Part shown: piece after piece, positions 8,211 to 14,716 of the stretch
Layout of the letters: the number at the start of each line of letters is the position of its first letter
Position numbering within the stretch: the stretch's first letter is position 1
DNA from: Candidatus Poseidoniaceae archaeon
GTDB taxonomy: Archaea; Thermoplasmatota; Poseidoniia; Poseidoniales; Poseidoniaceae
Assembly: GCA_013329925.1 (NCBI GenBank)
Contig: DUJK01000112.1
Location: forward strand, 1 to 17,814
DNA: 17,814 bases
Reading direction: 5' to 3'
Notes under the pieces: generated by a model
The model's input: only the letters and a program-made list of their open reading frames with translations
What the model was told of the DNA's origin: nothing
Databases searched by the model: none
Translations under genes and position numbers: made by a program

Positions 8211-8279
8211 TTGCCTGTTATTTAGTGTCGGCATTGTTAAGAAGGGGCCGTTGTTGGCCAAACTGCATAAGGTGTAGTT

Positions 8280-8495
8280 ATGAGTGACACACAATTCAAT
8301 GATAAGGCTGAACAATTCGACAGACTTTGGGATGGAATTACTCCAAAAGGTGTCAATAGAACGAAGTCTTTGAAATTTAGACAATACATCTTAGAGCATG
8401 TTCGTCAGACTCGCCGACCTTTGAATAGAGAGAATGCCCGTAAGTATTGGATGGGTATTCTTCAACAAGAAATAGCCGAGCAGGATAACTTTTGA
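8280..8495 (+). CDS. Small uncharacterised protein upstream of the DEAD-box helicase
   Basis: A 71-residue, highly charged protein with no signal peptide, membrane segment or cysteine cluster. I do not recognise the family. It looks all-helical: an acidic N-terminus (MSDTQFNDKAEQFDRLWDG), a basic centre rich in R/K (RTKSLKFRQYILEHVRQTRR) and an amphipathic C-terminal helix (NARKYWMGILQQEIAEQ). AAGGTG lies five bases before the ATG, which supports translation from 8280. It lies between the HEAT-repeat gene (69 bases upstream) and the helicase (60 bases downstream) on the same strand. The last gap holds a strong RNA hairpin. The basic centre suggests nucleic-acid contact, but this is only inference. 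Confidence 0.65.
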   Translation: MSDTQFNDKAEQFDRLWDGITPKGVNRTKSLKFRQYILEHVRQTRRPLNRENARKYWMGILQQEIAEQDNF

Positions 8496-8504
8496 TTAAA
8501 TGGA

Positions 8505-8527
8505 GGGCCGCCGCCGTCTGGTGGTCC
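8505..8527 (+). promoter_or_regulatory. GC-rich RNA hairpin ahead of the helicase gene
   Basis: GGGCCGCCG pairs with TGGTGGTCC around a five-base loop (CCGTC), giving nine consecutive pairs, three of them G-U. All three wobbles place G on the 5' arm and U on the 3' arm of plus-strand RNA. On the minus strand they would be C-A mismatches, so the structure belongs to the rightward transcript. No U-run follows, so it is not a classical terminator. It ends 28 bases before the helicase ATG and may act in its leader or mark the 3' end of the small upstream gene. Confidence 0.6.
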
Positions 8528-8555
8528 ATGAAATAAACTGGGCGGAGGTGAAAAA

Positions 8556-9971
8556 ATGTTCACAAAACAAAGATTTGACAATTGGCCAATCAACCAATCA
8601 ATTATTTCAGGATTAACTGAACTTGGATGGGAATTGGCAACTCAAGTACAAAAAGACACCATTCCAATGGCTCTAGAAGGTTCCAATGTGATTGGACAAG
8701 CACGAACTGGTTCAGGAAAAACTGGTGCTTTTGGTATTCCAATAATCCAAGCCTGCCAACCTAAAGGTGAGTTACAAGCCTTGATTCTTGCACCTACTAG
8801 AGAATTAGCTAACCAAGTGTCAATTGAAATGAATACCATTCAAGGAGATTTAGGTTTGACCATTATCACTGTATATGGTGGCACAGACTTGGAAAAACAA
8901 GCTCGACAATTAAGTGATGGAGTCGATATTATCGTTGGAACCCCTGGTCGTGTAATGGACATGACTAAAAGAAAGTATATTGATTTAGATAAGCCCTCTA
9001 TTTTTTGTTTAGATGAGGCAGATAGAATGCTTGACATGGGTTTCTTTCCAGATATAAATTGGGTCATTGAGAGAATGAATAATAGAACTCAGACATTACT
9101 ATTTTCTGCTACCTTTCCACAAGAAATCCTTGATGCAGCATACGAATTCATGGAAGACCCAGAATTTGTCTTAACCAATACTGAAGAATTAGACGTGCCG
9201 CCTATTGAAATGTTTAGCATTAATGTGGGGCGAGCAAACAAACTTTGGGCTCTTTCAAGATTACTTGGCAATATGAGTGAAAGCGATCAAACAATTGTAT
9301 TTTGTAATACCAAAAGAATGGTTGATTTATCAGTGCAAAAACTATCAAGAGCCGGAATTGAGGTCAAAGGACTGCACGGAGATTTGTCACAAAATCAGCG
9401 TGAAAAGATTCTGAACACTTTCAAAGCTGGAGAAATTAACACCATTATAGCAACAGATGTTGCTGCTAGAGGTATAGATGTAGATGGTATCACTTTAGTG
9501 GTTAATTATGATGTTCCCGATGATATGGACAGTTTCATCCATCGAGTCGGAAGAACCGGTAGGATTGGTCGAGAAGGACAAGCATGGAGCCTAGTCTCGA
9601 AAAATGATTCAGGTCAATTATCTAGAATTATCGCCACATACGGGCTTGATATTAAGGAAGTTGAAGTACCTAAATTAGCCGATGGTATCTCAAAGGATGC
9701 GATCCAATACAAAGATGATTATCTTGAAACCGCAGATGTATTTGGCTTTGTACCAATCAAGATTACCTCAAGCAATGGTATTACTTCATCTAGCCGAAAA
9801 ATTTCAATGTGGCTAGCAGAAAAGATGCGTTGTGATGAATTAGCCATTGGTCAAATTAAGTTGGTAGAAAACTATGCATTAGTCAGTGTCCACTCTTCAA
9901 AGGTATCATTGGCTATGAAGGCCTTTGAAAAGTATGAATTCTCAGGAGAAAAACTTACTGCTGTGATTTGA
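8556..9971 (+). CDS. DEAD-box ATP-dependent RNA helicase with DbpA-like RNA-binding tail
   Basis: A 471-residue superfamily 2 RNA helicase with every core motif in order: Q motif, ARTGSGKT (49-56), PTRELA, TPGR, DEAD (153-156), SAT (184-186), ATDVAARGID and HRVGRTGR (about 329-336). Residues from about 393 to the end (FVPIKITSS ... RCDELAIGQIKL ... ALVSVHSS ... FEKYEFSGEKL) align by pattern with the RRM-like C-terminal domain of DbpA/CsdA. In E. coli DbpA this domain targets the enzyme to a 23S rRNA hairpin during large-subunit assembly. A ribosome-assembly or cold-response role is therefore likely but inferred. A very strong ribosome site, GGAGGTGA at 8544-8551, sits four bases before the ATG. 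Its TGA abuts the archaeosortase stop with no spacer. Confidence 0.92.
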   Translation: MFTKQRFDNWPINQSIISGLTELGWELATQVQKDTIPMALEGSNVIGQARTGSGKTGAFGIPIIQACQPKGELQALILAPTRELANQVSIEMNTIQGDLGLTIITVYGGTDLEKQARQLSDGVDIIVGTPGRVMDMTKRKYIDLDKPSIFCLDEADRMLDMGFFPDINWVIERMNNRTQTLLFSATFPQEILDAAYEFMEDPEFVLTNTEELDVPPIEMFSINVGRANKLWALSRLLGNMSESDQTIVFCNTKRMVDLSVQKLSRAGIEVKGLHGDLSQNQREKILNTFKAGEINTIIATDVAARGIDVDGITLVVNYDVPDDMDSFIHRVGRTGRIGREGQAWSLVSKNDSGQLSRIIATYGLDIKEVEVPKLADGISKDAIQYKDDYLETADVFGFVPIKITSSNGITSSSRKISMWLAEKMRCDELAIGQIKLVENYALVSVHSSKVSLAMKAFEKYEFSGEKLTAVI

Positions 9972-10949
9972 TTACTCGCTTTCAATTATTTCTGAAGGCC
10001 AGTGCCCGTGAATGTTACGTTTTTCTATTTGAACAACGGTAACAGCACCAATCAGTAATCCAATGCCAGCTAGTGACCATGCAGTATTTATCGCATTGTC
10101 CCAGGTATTTTGGGCAGCGATGCATTGATTGGTAGATATACTAGAATAGGAACAAAAGTCTAGCGTTTCTTTTGCGTCCATTGCTTGTTCATTAGTGGTA
10201 ACTGAGTATGCAGACGCTGCTAACATAATTAATACAAATCCTAATACTACAAAATTAATTTTGTTCCAAGATTTTCTTATGAAAATACGATATTTATCTC
10301 TGTCACCCGATGATTTAATTGCTCTTGCAGGACCTCCAACTTTCCAAAACCACACAAGCCACATTAGCACTAAGACCAACAAGAACCCCCAAGTGTAAAC
10401 TGTTTCATGAAATTGCCACATTGAATTTAGGCATGCAGGGTTATTTGGGTCAATAGCACATGCATCTGCCGCTATGGGGTAAAATGCCACTAACCTCACG
10501 ATGTTTAGTACGTATACAATTGAACACATTACGACTATGGAACGCAATTTTAATTTCTGAGAAACACCATCAGTCATGATTATCAGTGTTGAAATAAAGA
10601 TCATTTCATGTATGCCTGCACACTCATCTGAGACATATAATGCCACAGTGTTTAACACTCCGGGGAAATTTTCATTCGATAAATTAACTTGCGTCATCCA
10701 ACCATTATTAGTAGTCAGTGTTGCGGTTCCTTCACCATAAATGATGTTTGTTATACCGCTCCATATCCACGCCTCAGTGATTTGAATTGGAACTAATGTA
10801 TTAGATGGTTGAGTAATGAACCAATAAATAGCTTCGACAAATAGTAGCGCAAGTGGGATTTTCAAGTAGGTTTTGGACAAACTCAAAACTTCTGACCAAG
10901 ACAAATCTTGCTTATCCCCCAACTTAGCAGTGGACTTGGTCATAATCAT
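9972..10949 (-). CDS. Archaeosortase/exosortase-family transpeptidase-like membrane protein
   Basis: A 325-residue polytopic membrane protein. The three invariant exosortase/archaeosortase residues are present on successive helices: Cys110 in SDECAGIHE, Arg152 in LNIVRLVAF and His181 in WQFHETVY. Enzymes of this family cleave C-terminal sorting signals of surface proteins and transfer them to lipid; Haloferax ArtA acts on PGF-CTERM substrates. It has helices at about 30-47, 100-126, 135-160, 183-202, 232-252 and 290-307. Between the last two is an external loop with two cysteines (C266, C276). This extra C-terminal pair is longer than a minimal archaeosortase. No recognisable CTERM substrate is encoded in the window. 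The start is probably ATG 10949, or ATG 10943; the ribosome site is weak. Confidence 0.8.
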   Translation of the reverse strand: MIMTKSTAKLGDKQDLSWSEVLSLSKTYLKIPLALLFVEAIYWFITQPSNTLVPIQITEAWIWSGITNIIYGEGTATLTTNNGWMTQVNLSNENFPGVLNTVALYVSDECAGIHEMIFISTLIIMTDGVSQKLKLRSIVVMCSIVYVLNIVRLVAFYPIAADACAIDPNNPACLNSMWQFHETVYTWGFLLVLVLMWLVWFWKVGGPARAIKSSGDRDKYRIFIRKSWNKINFVVLGFVLIMLAASAYSVTTNEQAMDAKETLDFCSYSSISTNQCIAAQNTWDNAINTAWSLAGIGLLIGAVTVVQIEKRNIHGHWPSEIIESE

Positions 10950-10996
10950 GCCTGTAAGTCACTATTCATCAATATGCGGTATGAGTAGTTATCGAA

Positions 10997-11026
10997 AAAC
11001 GCATGGTTTGTATACCAACAGCGTTT
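10997..11026. repeat. Nested inverted repeat upstream of tusA-ribA
   Basis: AAACGC (10997-11002) pairs with GCGTTT (11021-11026). Inside it TGGT (11004-11007) pairs with ACCA (11014-11017) around a six-base loop, separated by a small internal bulge. It ends 19 bases before the tusA ATG and covers a TATA-like GTATAC. It could be an operator for a dimeric regulator or a leader hairpin; the sequence alone does not decide. Confidence 0.45.
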
Positions 11027-11045
11027 GGGTGAAACTGACACGATT

Positions 11046-11297
11046 ATGTCTAGCAACGAGGTGTCTACAAAAGTGACCCATCATCTCGATGTCTTGGGTT
11101 TTTATTGCCCAGTGCCGTTACATGAAATGAAGAAAGGTCTAGAGCAACTAAAGTCTGGTGATGTTATGCAAGTTATTGCTGATGACCCCGAAACACTTCA
11201 CGATATTCCAATGTACTTAGGACGTACTGACCATATTTTACACGACTTAATCAATTCATCAGGAGAATTCACATTTATCATAGAGGTTTCAAAATGA
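11046..11297 (+). CDS. tusA: TusA/SirA-family sulfur-carrier-like protein
   Basis: An 83-residue protein of the two-layer TusA fold. After a short tail comes LDVLGFYCPVPLHEMKKGLE, which contains the C-P-x-P active-site motif (Cys21) that carries persulfide sulfur in tRNA thiolation, molybdopterin synthesis and related relays. The rest (GDVMQVIADDPETLHDIPMY and the final FTFIIEVSK) fits the usual strand order. The open frame extends to TTG 11025, but ATG 11046 gives normal family length. A GGTGA at 11028-11032 is somewhat distant from it. The gene overlaps ribA by four bases (ATGA), so the two are co-translated. The sulfur acceptor cannot be told from the sequence. Confidence 0.85.
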   Translation: MSSNEVSTKVTHHLDVLGFYCPVPLHEMKKGLEQLKSGDVMQVIADDPETLHDIPMYLGRTDHILHDLINSSGEFTFIIEVSK

Positions 11298-11923
11298 GCG
11301 AAATAAGGGAAGTCAAGGTTACTGGAGGAGAGATTCCTAGCCAAGCAAATTTACCGACAACCTTTGGTGATTTTTCCATCAGAGTTTTTCACGAAGATTC
11401 CACGGGTTTTGATCATGTTGCACTGACCTTAGGTGATATGAAAGGCCCAGATCCAGTTTTGATAAGGGTTCATTCAGAGTGTCTCACAGGTGACGCATTT
11501 GGTAGTTTGAGGTGTGATTGTGGGCCACAGTTACACGCAGCACTGGATGCAATTGTCGAAAGAGGATGGGGATGTTTGCTATACTTGCGACAGGAAGGTA
11601 GAGGTATTGGACTGCACGCTAAAATTCAAGCATACCATCTCCAAGATAAGGGAGCAGATACTCTAGATGCAAATCTTATGTTAGGTTATCCGGGTGATGC
11701 AAGAGATTACCAAATAGCTGCTAATATGCTGGCTAATCTCGGAATTTCCAAAGTATCCTTACTTTCGAATAATCCAAATAAATCAGAGCAATTAAGATCT
11801 TATGGAATCAACGTAGTTGATAATGTTCCTCTAGTCGTCGGAGTCGGGGATAAAAATCGCTCATACCTAGAGACTAAAGCAGACCGAATGGGCCATTCTA
11901 TAGATAAAAAAGCACTTGATTAA
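11294..11923 (+). CDS. ribA: GTP cyclohydrolase II (riboflavin biosynthesis)
   Basis: RibA converts GTP to 2,5-diamino-6-ribosylamino-4(3H)-pyrimidinone 5'-phosphate, formate and pyrophosphate, the first step of flavin synthesis. The zinc ligands are C63, C74 and C76 in HSECLTGDAFGSLRCDC. LRQEGRGIGL (98-107), Y114, D135 and R137 in DARDYQ, and NNPNK (159-163) complete the active site. All these residues lie a constant nine positions after their E. coli RibA equivalents. At 209 residues it is a stand-alone RibA without a fused RibB domain. Many archaea use the unrelated GTP cyclohydrolase III (ArfA) instead, so a bacterial-type enzyme here may reflect ancient transfer. It starts in the four-base overlap with tusA. 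Confidence 0.93.
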   Translation: MSEIREVKVTGGEIPSQANLPTTFGDFSIRVFHEDSTGFDHVALTLGDMKGPDPVLIRVHSECLTGDAFGSLRCDCGPQLHAALDAIVERGWGCLLYLRQEGRGIGLHAKIQAYHLQDKGADTLDANLMLGYPGDARDYQIAANMLANLGISKVSLLSNNPNKSEQLRSYGINVVDNVPLVVGVGDKNRSYLETKADRMGHSIDKKALD

Positions 11924-11928
11924 AACTA

Positions 11929-12004
11929 TGGGGCCGTGGCCGGGAATTGAACCCGGGCTGGGGGAACCACAATCCCCCGTGCTAACCCCTACACCACCAC
12001 AGCC
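11929..12004 (-). tRNA. tRNA-His (anticodon GTG) with encoded G-1 and CCA
   Basis: Read on the minus strand, the acceptor arm GCTGTGG (12003-11997) pairs with CCACGGC (11939-11933). An extra 5' G at 12004 faces C at 11932, the G-1:C73 pair that identifies histidine tRNAs. The D arm is GTGT/GCAC. The anticodon arm is GGGGA-TTGTGGT-TCCCC with GTG at positions 34-36. The T arm is CCGGG-TTCAATT-CCCGG. CCA is encoded at 11931-11929. No intron is present. It faces ribA, with five bases between. Confidence 0.95.
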
Positions 12005-12132
12005 ATCTAGGTTAGTTTAGCGTAATTAGTATGGTATTTCAATAATCCGATTACTAATAATGATTGATATATGGTGATAATTTAACACTAGTCACCCTTG
12101 CATTCAATAGTAAAATAGAATCTGCAAAGAGC

Positions 12133-14517
12133 ATGGCGGACGGTGCGGCAAGAATTCCAGTTTTGACAGTACTAATCCTTTTGATGTGTTCAAGTATCAT
12201 AGAGGCTGCAGCAAGGAGTGTACATTCTACAGAGGAAGTAGATATATTTCCACAGGGTCAAATATCTTCTAATGATAATTGGCTCATGGATGATAGTATT
12301 ACCTTTACCAACGATAATGCCCTATACACTGAATCGATGGTGGAAGATAACAGGATAACTATACAACATTCACGACCAGATAATTTCCAAACTGTAACTA
12401 TGTGGTCTTCAACCTCGCCCACAGATTCTACACTCGCAACTGGTTCAGCAGACCAACAATATTCCACTACTAATGGTCCGGTAATTCAAGTGACAGATTT
12501 TGATACATCATCACATGAAGAGTATGAGATAGTTGGTGTTAGTATAATCATGTCTTTTCATATTCCTGGCGCTTTACAACAAGATCAAGTTAGAATTACT
12601 ATGAATTACGGCGGTAATTATGAAGAATTAGCAACATATGTCAACACACAGTCGGCAATTGATTACATGAATGGTAGCATTTGGCAGCAAAATGTTTCGC
12701 AATTATCATCATGGACATGGGATGATTTTACTGACATTATATTTACTTTAGATTATGTTTCACTAGGTGGTACTGATGATACACAACTTGATGTTGATGC
12801 AGTTGGCATTGCTGTCATTGTAAAGTATCCTTGGTATGGTACCGAGTGGGCTTCGGTCGAATCTACATCCATGAATTTCATGATGCCAATAATTGATGTA
12901 TCATTAGAAGACGGAGATTTTACTAATTTACAAGTTTCAGAATGTGGCATAAAACCAGTTAATGATGGAGTATTTGGTACATGGATTAGTCCAATTATTG
13001 CATCAGAGCCAGGGCAAACAATAGGTCGCATTCATTACACTCATTCTGGTGATGAAAACAGTGATTTGTTGGTCGAGGTTTCATACTCAAATGATGGACA
13101 AAGTTTTTCTGAATATTATTCAGTACAATCAAATAATCTGGTTGATACCAATTATCTTAAAATTAAAGTTTCTACATCCAGTACTTGTTTAGAAACAATA
13201 TCTTTGGATTATAACGACCCTAAAATTTCCTTAACCGGTAAGATATTTGGCTCAATTGACGGGCTTGCAACCGATTATTCTCGTTGGAAAGTATTTATCA
13301 ACGACCAAGAAGCAACTTTTCAGTCGATTAACCAATTGGGTAATTTTACGGTAAATATCTCAATTGGCCAATATATGAGTTCTGGAATTAATGACTTGAC
13401 AGTAAAAATTCAAGCATGGTTTAATTGGGATTCCAGCGGCCAATCTAGCACCACTTTACTAGAGATTTCTTCTATTTCTGTTTCTGGCGGCTTTGAGGTT
13501 CAATGGGATGAAGACCCAGTTTGTCAGACTATTGGCCCACAATATTTTGTTGAGGATGGACCAGGATTATTGGTTCCATTCTTGAATGCCTGTCAAGATG
13601 ATAGAACTTCAAACCAAAACCTATCTGTTAGCTTATCAGTTGCAGATGAGTCATTGGTTTCTGCCAGCATAGTTCAAGAAGATATAAAGCTGGTTTTGAT
13701 GCCTGAAACATTTGGTGTCACCACAATCACAGTGACTGTTTCTGATGAATCATCAAATTCTTGGATAGAGACTTTCTTGGTATATGTTGAGGAAGTTGAT
13801 GATTTGCCAACACTTAACGAGTTTCCCTCCATTATTCCTGTTGAAACCGGTAAATCAACTACTATTGCTTTTTCATATTTTGACATTGATTCAACTGGCT
13901 TGACGGTAACCACTGACAAAACTTGGGCAGTGGTAGACCTTAGTACCTCGACAATTACTGTTAATCCACCATCATTATCTTCCTCAGTACCAATAATTGT
14001 AACTTTATGTGATCAATCTTCATGCGTTAATAGGACAATGTTGCTGGAAGTCCTCACTCTAGCTGAATTATCAATTGAACAAATAGTGATTACACCGGAG
14101 AGTGTTCGAGAAGGCGATTTAGTTGGAGTAAGAGTTTATGTTAGAAATTCAGGTCAACAAGAAGCCTCTAGTATTTCTGTAAGATGTCAGAATGGTAATA
14201 ATTTGATCTCAATACGTTCGATTTCTATCTTACAACCTGGTGAATTGGGTGGAGTTACTTGTGATTGGTTGGTTTCTCAAAGTGGTCTTAACACCATTTC
14301 AGTGGAGGTCGACAGAGCAAATGAAGTCTCAGAAGGTGATGAAAATAATAATATTCAGTCAGTAAGTGTTGAAGTCCTTGATTCTAATAGTGATAAAACA
14401 TCATCAAGTGATTCTATTGAATCAACTACTGTGTGGATTGCAACATTCATCGGTTTGGCCATAATAATTGGTCTTTTCACTGTTCTAGCACCAGGTAAAA
14501 TCAAAAAGTTAGACTGA
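12133..14517 (+). CDS. Secreted, C-terminally membrane-anchored surface protein with CARDB domain
   Basis: A 794-residue extracellular protein. ATG 12133 starts a classic Sec signal peptide (MADGAARIPVLTVLILLMCSS, likely cut after IEA near residue 26). The open frame extends upstream to TTG 12064, but that would put 23 polar residues before the signal. The body is serine/threonine- and aspartate-rich beta-sandwich material. A cadherin/Ig-like domain (about 457-556, with VTVSDESSNSWIETFLVYV) leads to a further Ig-like domain. A CARDB domain (about 644-749) follows, recognisable by NSGQQEAS, CDWLVSQSGLNTISVEVD and EGDENNN. One helix (about 766-786) and a short KIKKLD cytoplasmic tail anchor it. 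No enzyme domain is visible, so adhesion or an envelope-layer role is the likely reading. It lacks a PGF-type sorting motif. Confidence 0.82.
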   Translation: MADGAARIPVLTVLILLMCSSIIEAAARSVHSTEEVDIFPQGQISSNDNWLMDDSITFTNDNALYTESMVEDNRITIQHSRPDNFQTVTMWSSTSPTDSTLATGSADQQYSTTNGPVIQVTDFDTSSHEEYEIVGVSIIMSFHIPGALQQDQVRITMNYGGNYEELATYVNTQSAIDYMNGSIWQQNVSQLSSWTWDDFTDIIFTLDYVSLGGTDDTQLDVDAVGIAVIVKYPWYGTEWASVESTSMNFMMPIIDVSLEDGDFTNLQVSECGIKPVNDGVFGTWISPIIASEPGQTIGRIHYTHSGDENSDLLVEVSYSNDGQSFSEYYSVQSNNLVDTNYLKIKVSTSSTCLETISLDYNDPKISLTGKIFGSIDGLATDYSRWKVFINDQEATFQSINQLGNFTVNISIGQYMSSGINDLTVKIQAWFNWDSSGQSSTTLLEISSISVSGGFEVQWDEDPVCQTIGPQYFVEDGPGLLVPFLNACQDDRTSNQNLSVSLSVADESLVSASIVQEDIKLVLMPETFGVTTITVTVSDESSNSWIETFLVYVEEVDDLPTLNEFPSIIPVETGKSTTIAFSYFDIDSTGLTVTTDKTWAVVDLSTSTITVNPPSLSSSVPIIVTLCDQSSCVNRTMLLEVLTLAELSIEQIVITPESVREGDLVGVRVYVRNSGQQEASSISVRCQNGNNLISIRSISILQPGELGGVTCDWLVSQSGLNTISVEVDRANEVSEGDENNNIQSVSVEVLDSNSDKTSSSDSIESTTVWIATFIGLAIIIGLFTVLAPGKIKKLD

Positions 14518-14650
14518 TTTTTATTCGGGTATTGTATGTCGGATAATGTGTAATTGAGCCTATAATTTGATAACCAGTTCGTCAAAGGGCGCAATACTTT
14601 GAGACTGTGGGGGTCGTTCAACTTAGGTTGACAAAGTAGTATGTGGGAAC
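14518..14650. other. Non-coding spacer with two small hairpins
   Basis: This 133-base spacer follows the surface-protein gene. It holds TATAATTT at 14561-14568, a six-pair hairpin TCAAAG/CTTTGA (14582-14602, nine-base loop) and a five-pair hairpin TCAAC-TTAG-GTTGA (14618-14631). The layout of TATA box, hairpins and then a short ORF resembles a small transcription unit with a structured leader, but none of these elements is strong alone. Confidence 0.35.
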
Positions 14651-14716
14651 ATGTCTGAATTGAAAATTAGAATTGAAACTGAAGAGTATATTTACGAAGA
14701 ATATGTACAAGCTTGA
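14651..14716 (+). CDS. Possible 21-residue small protein
   Basis: ATG 14651 opens a 21-codon frame (MSELKIRIETEEYIYEEYVQ plus one alanine). It is acidic and strand-like, with alternating charged and hydrophobic residues. Its TGA lies exactly next to the cbf5 stop on the other strand (TGA|TTA). That same zero-gap arrangement joins three other convergent gene pairs in this window, which is the main reason to take it seriously. There is no good Shine-Dalgarno site and no family I recognise. It could equally be chance. Confidence 0.3.
   Translation: MSELKIRIETEEYIYEEYVQA

Noticed and set aside
8238..8265. GGCC-GTTGTT-GGCC hairpin before the 71-residue gene
   Set aside because: Only four pairs, and the arms are self-palindromic GGCC, so it is likely chance; the stronger hairpin at 8505 was kept.
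12064..12132. 23-residue N-terminal extension of the surface protein from TTG 12064
   Set aside because: It would place a polar stretch before a clear signal peptide that starts naturally at ATG 12133, and the TTG has no ribosome site.
12133..14517. The surface protein as the substrate of the archaeosortase
   Set aside because: It ends in a helix plus KIKKLD, but has no PGF, PEF or similar motif before the helix, and the genes are separated by tusA, ribA and a tRNA. An ordinary tail anchor explains it.
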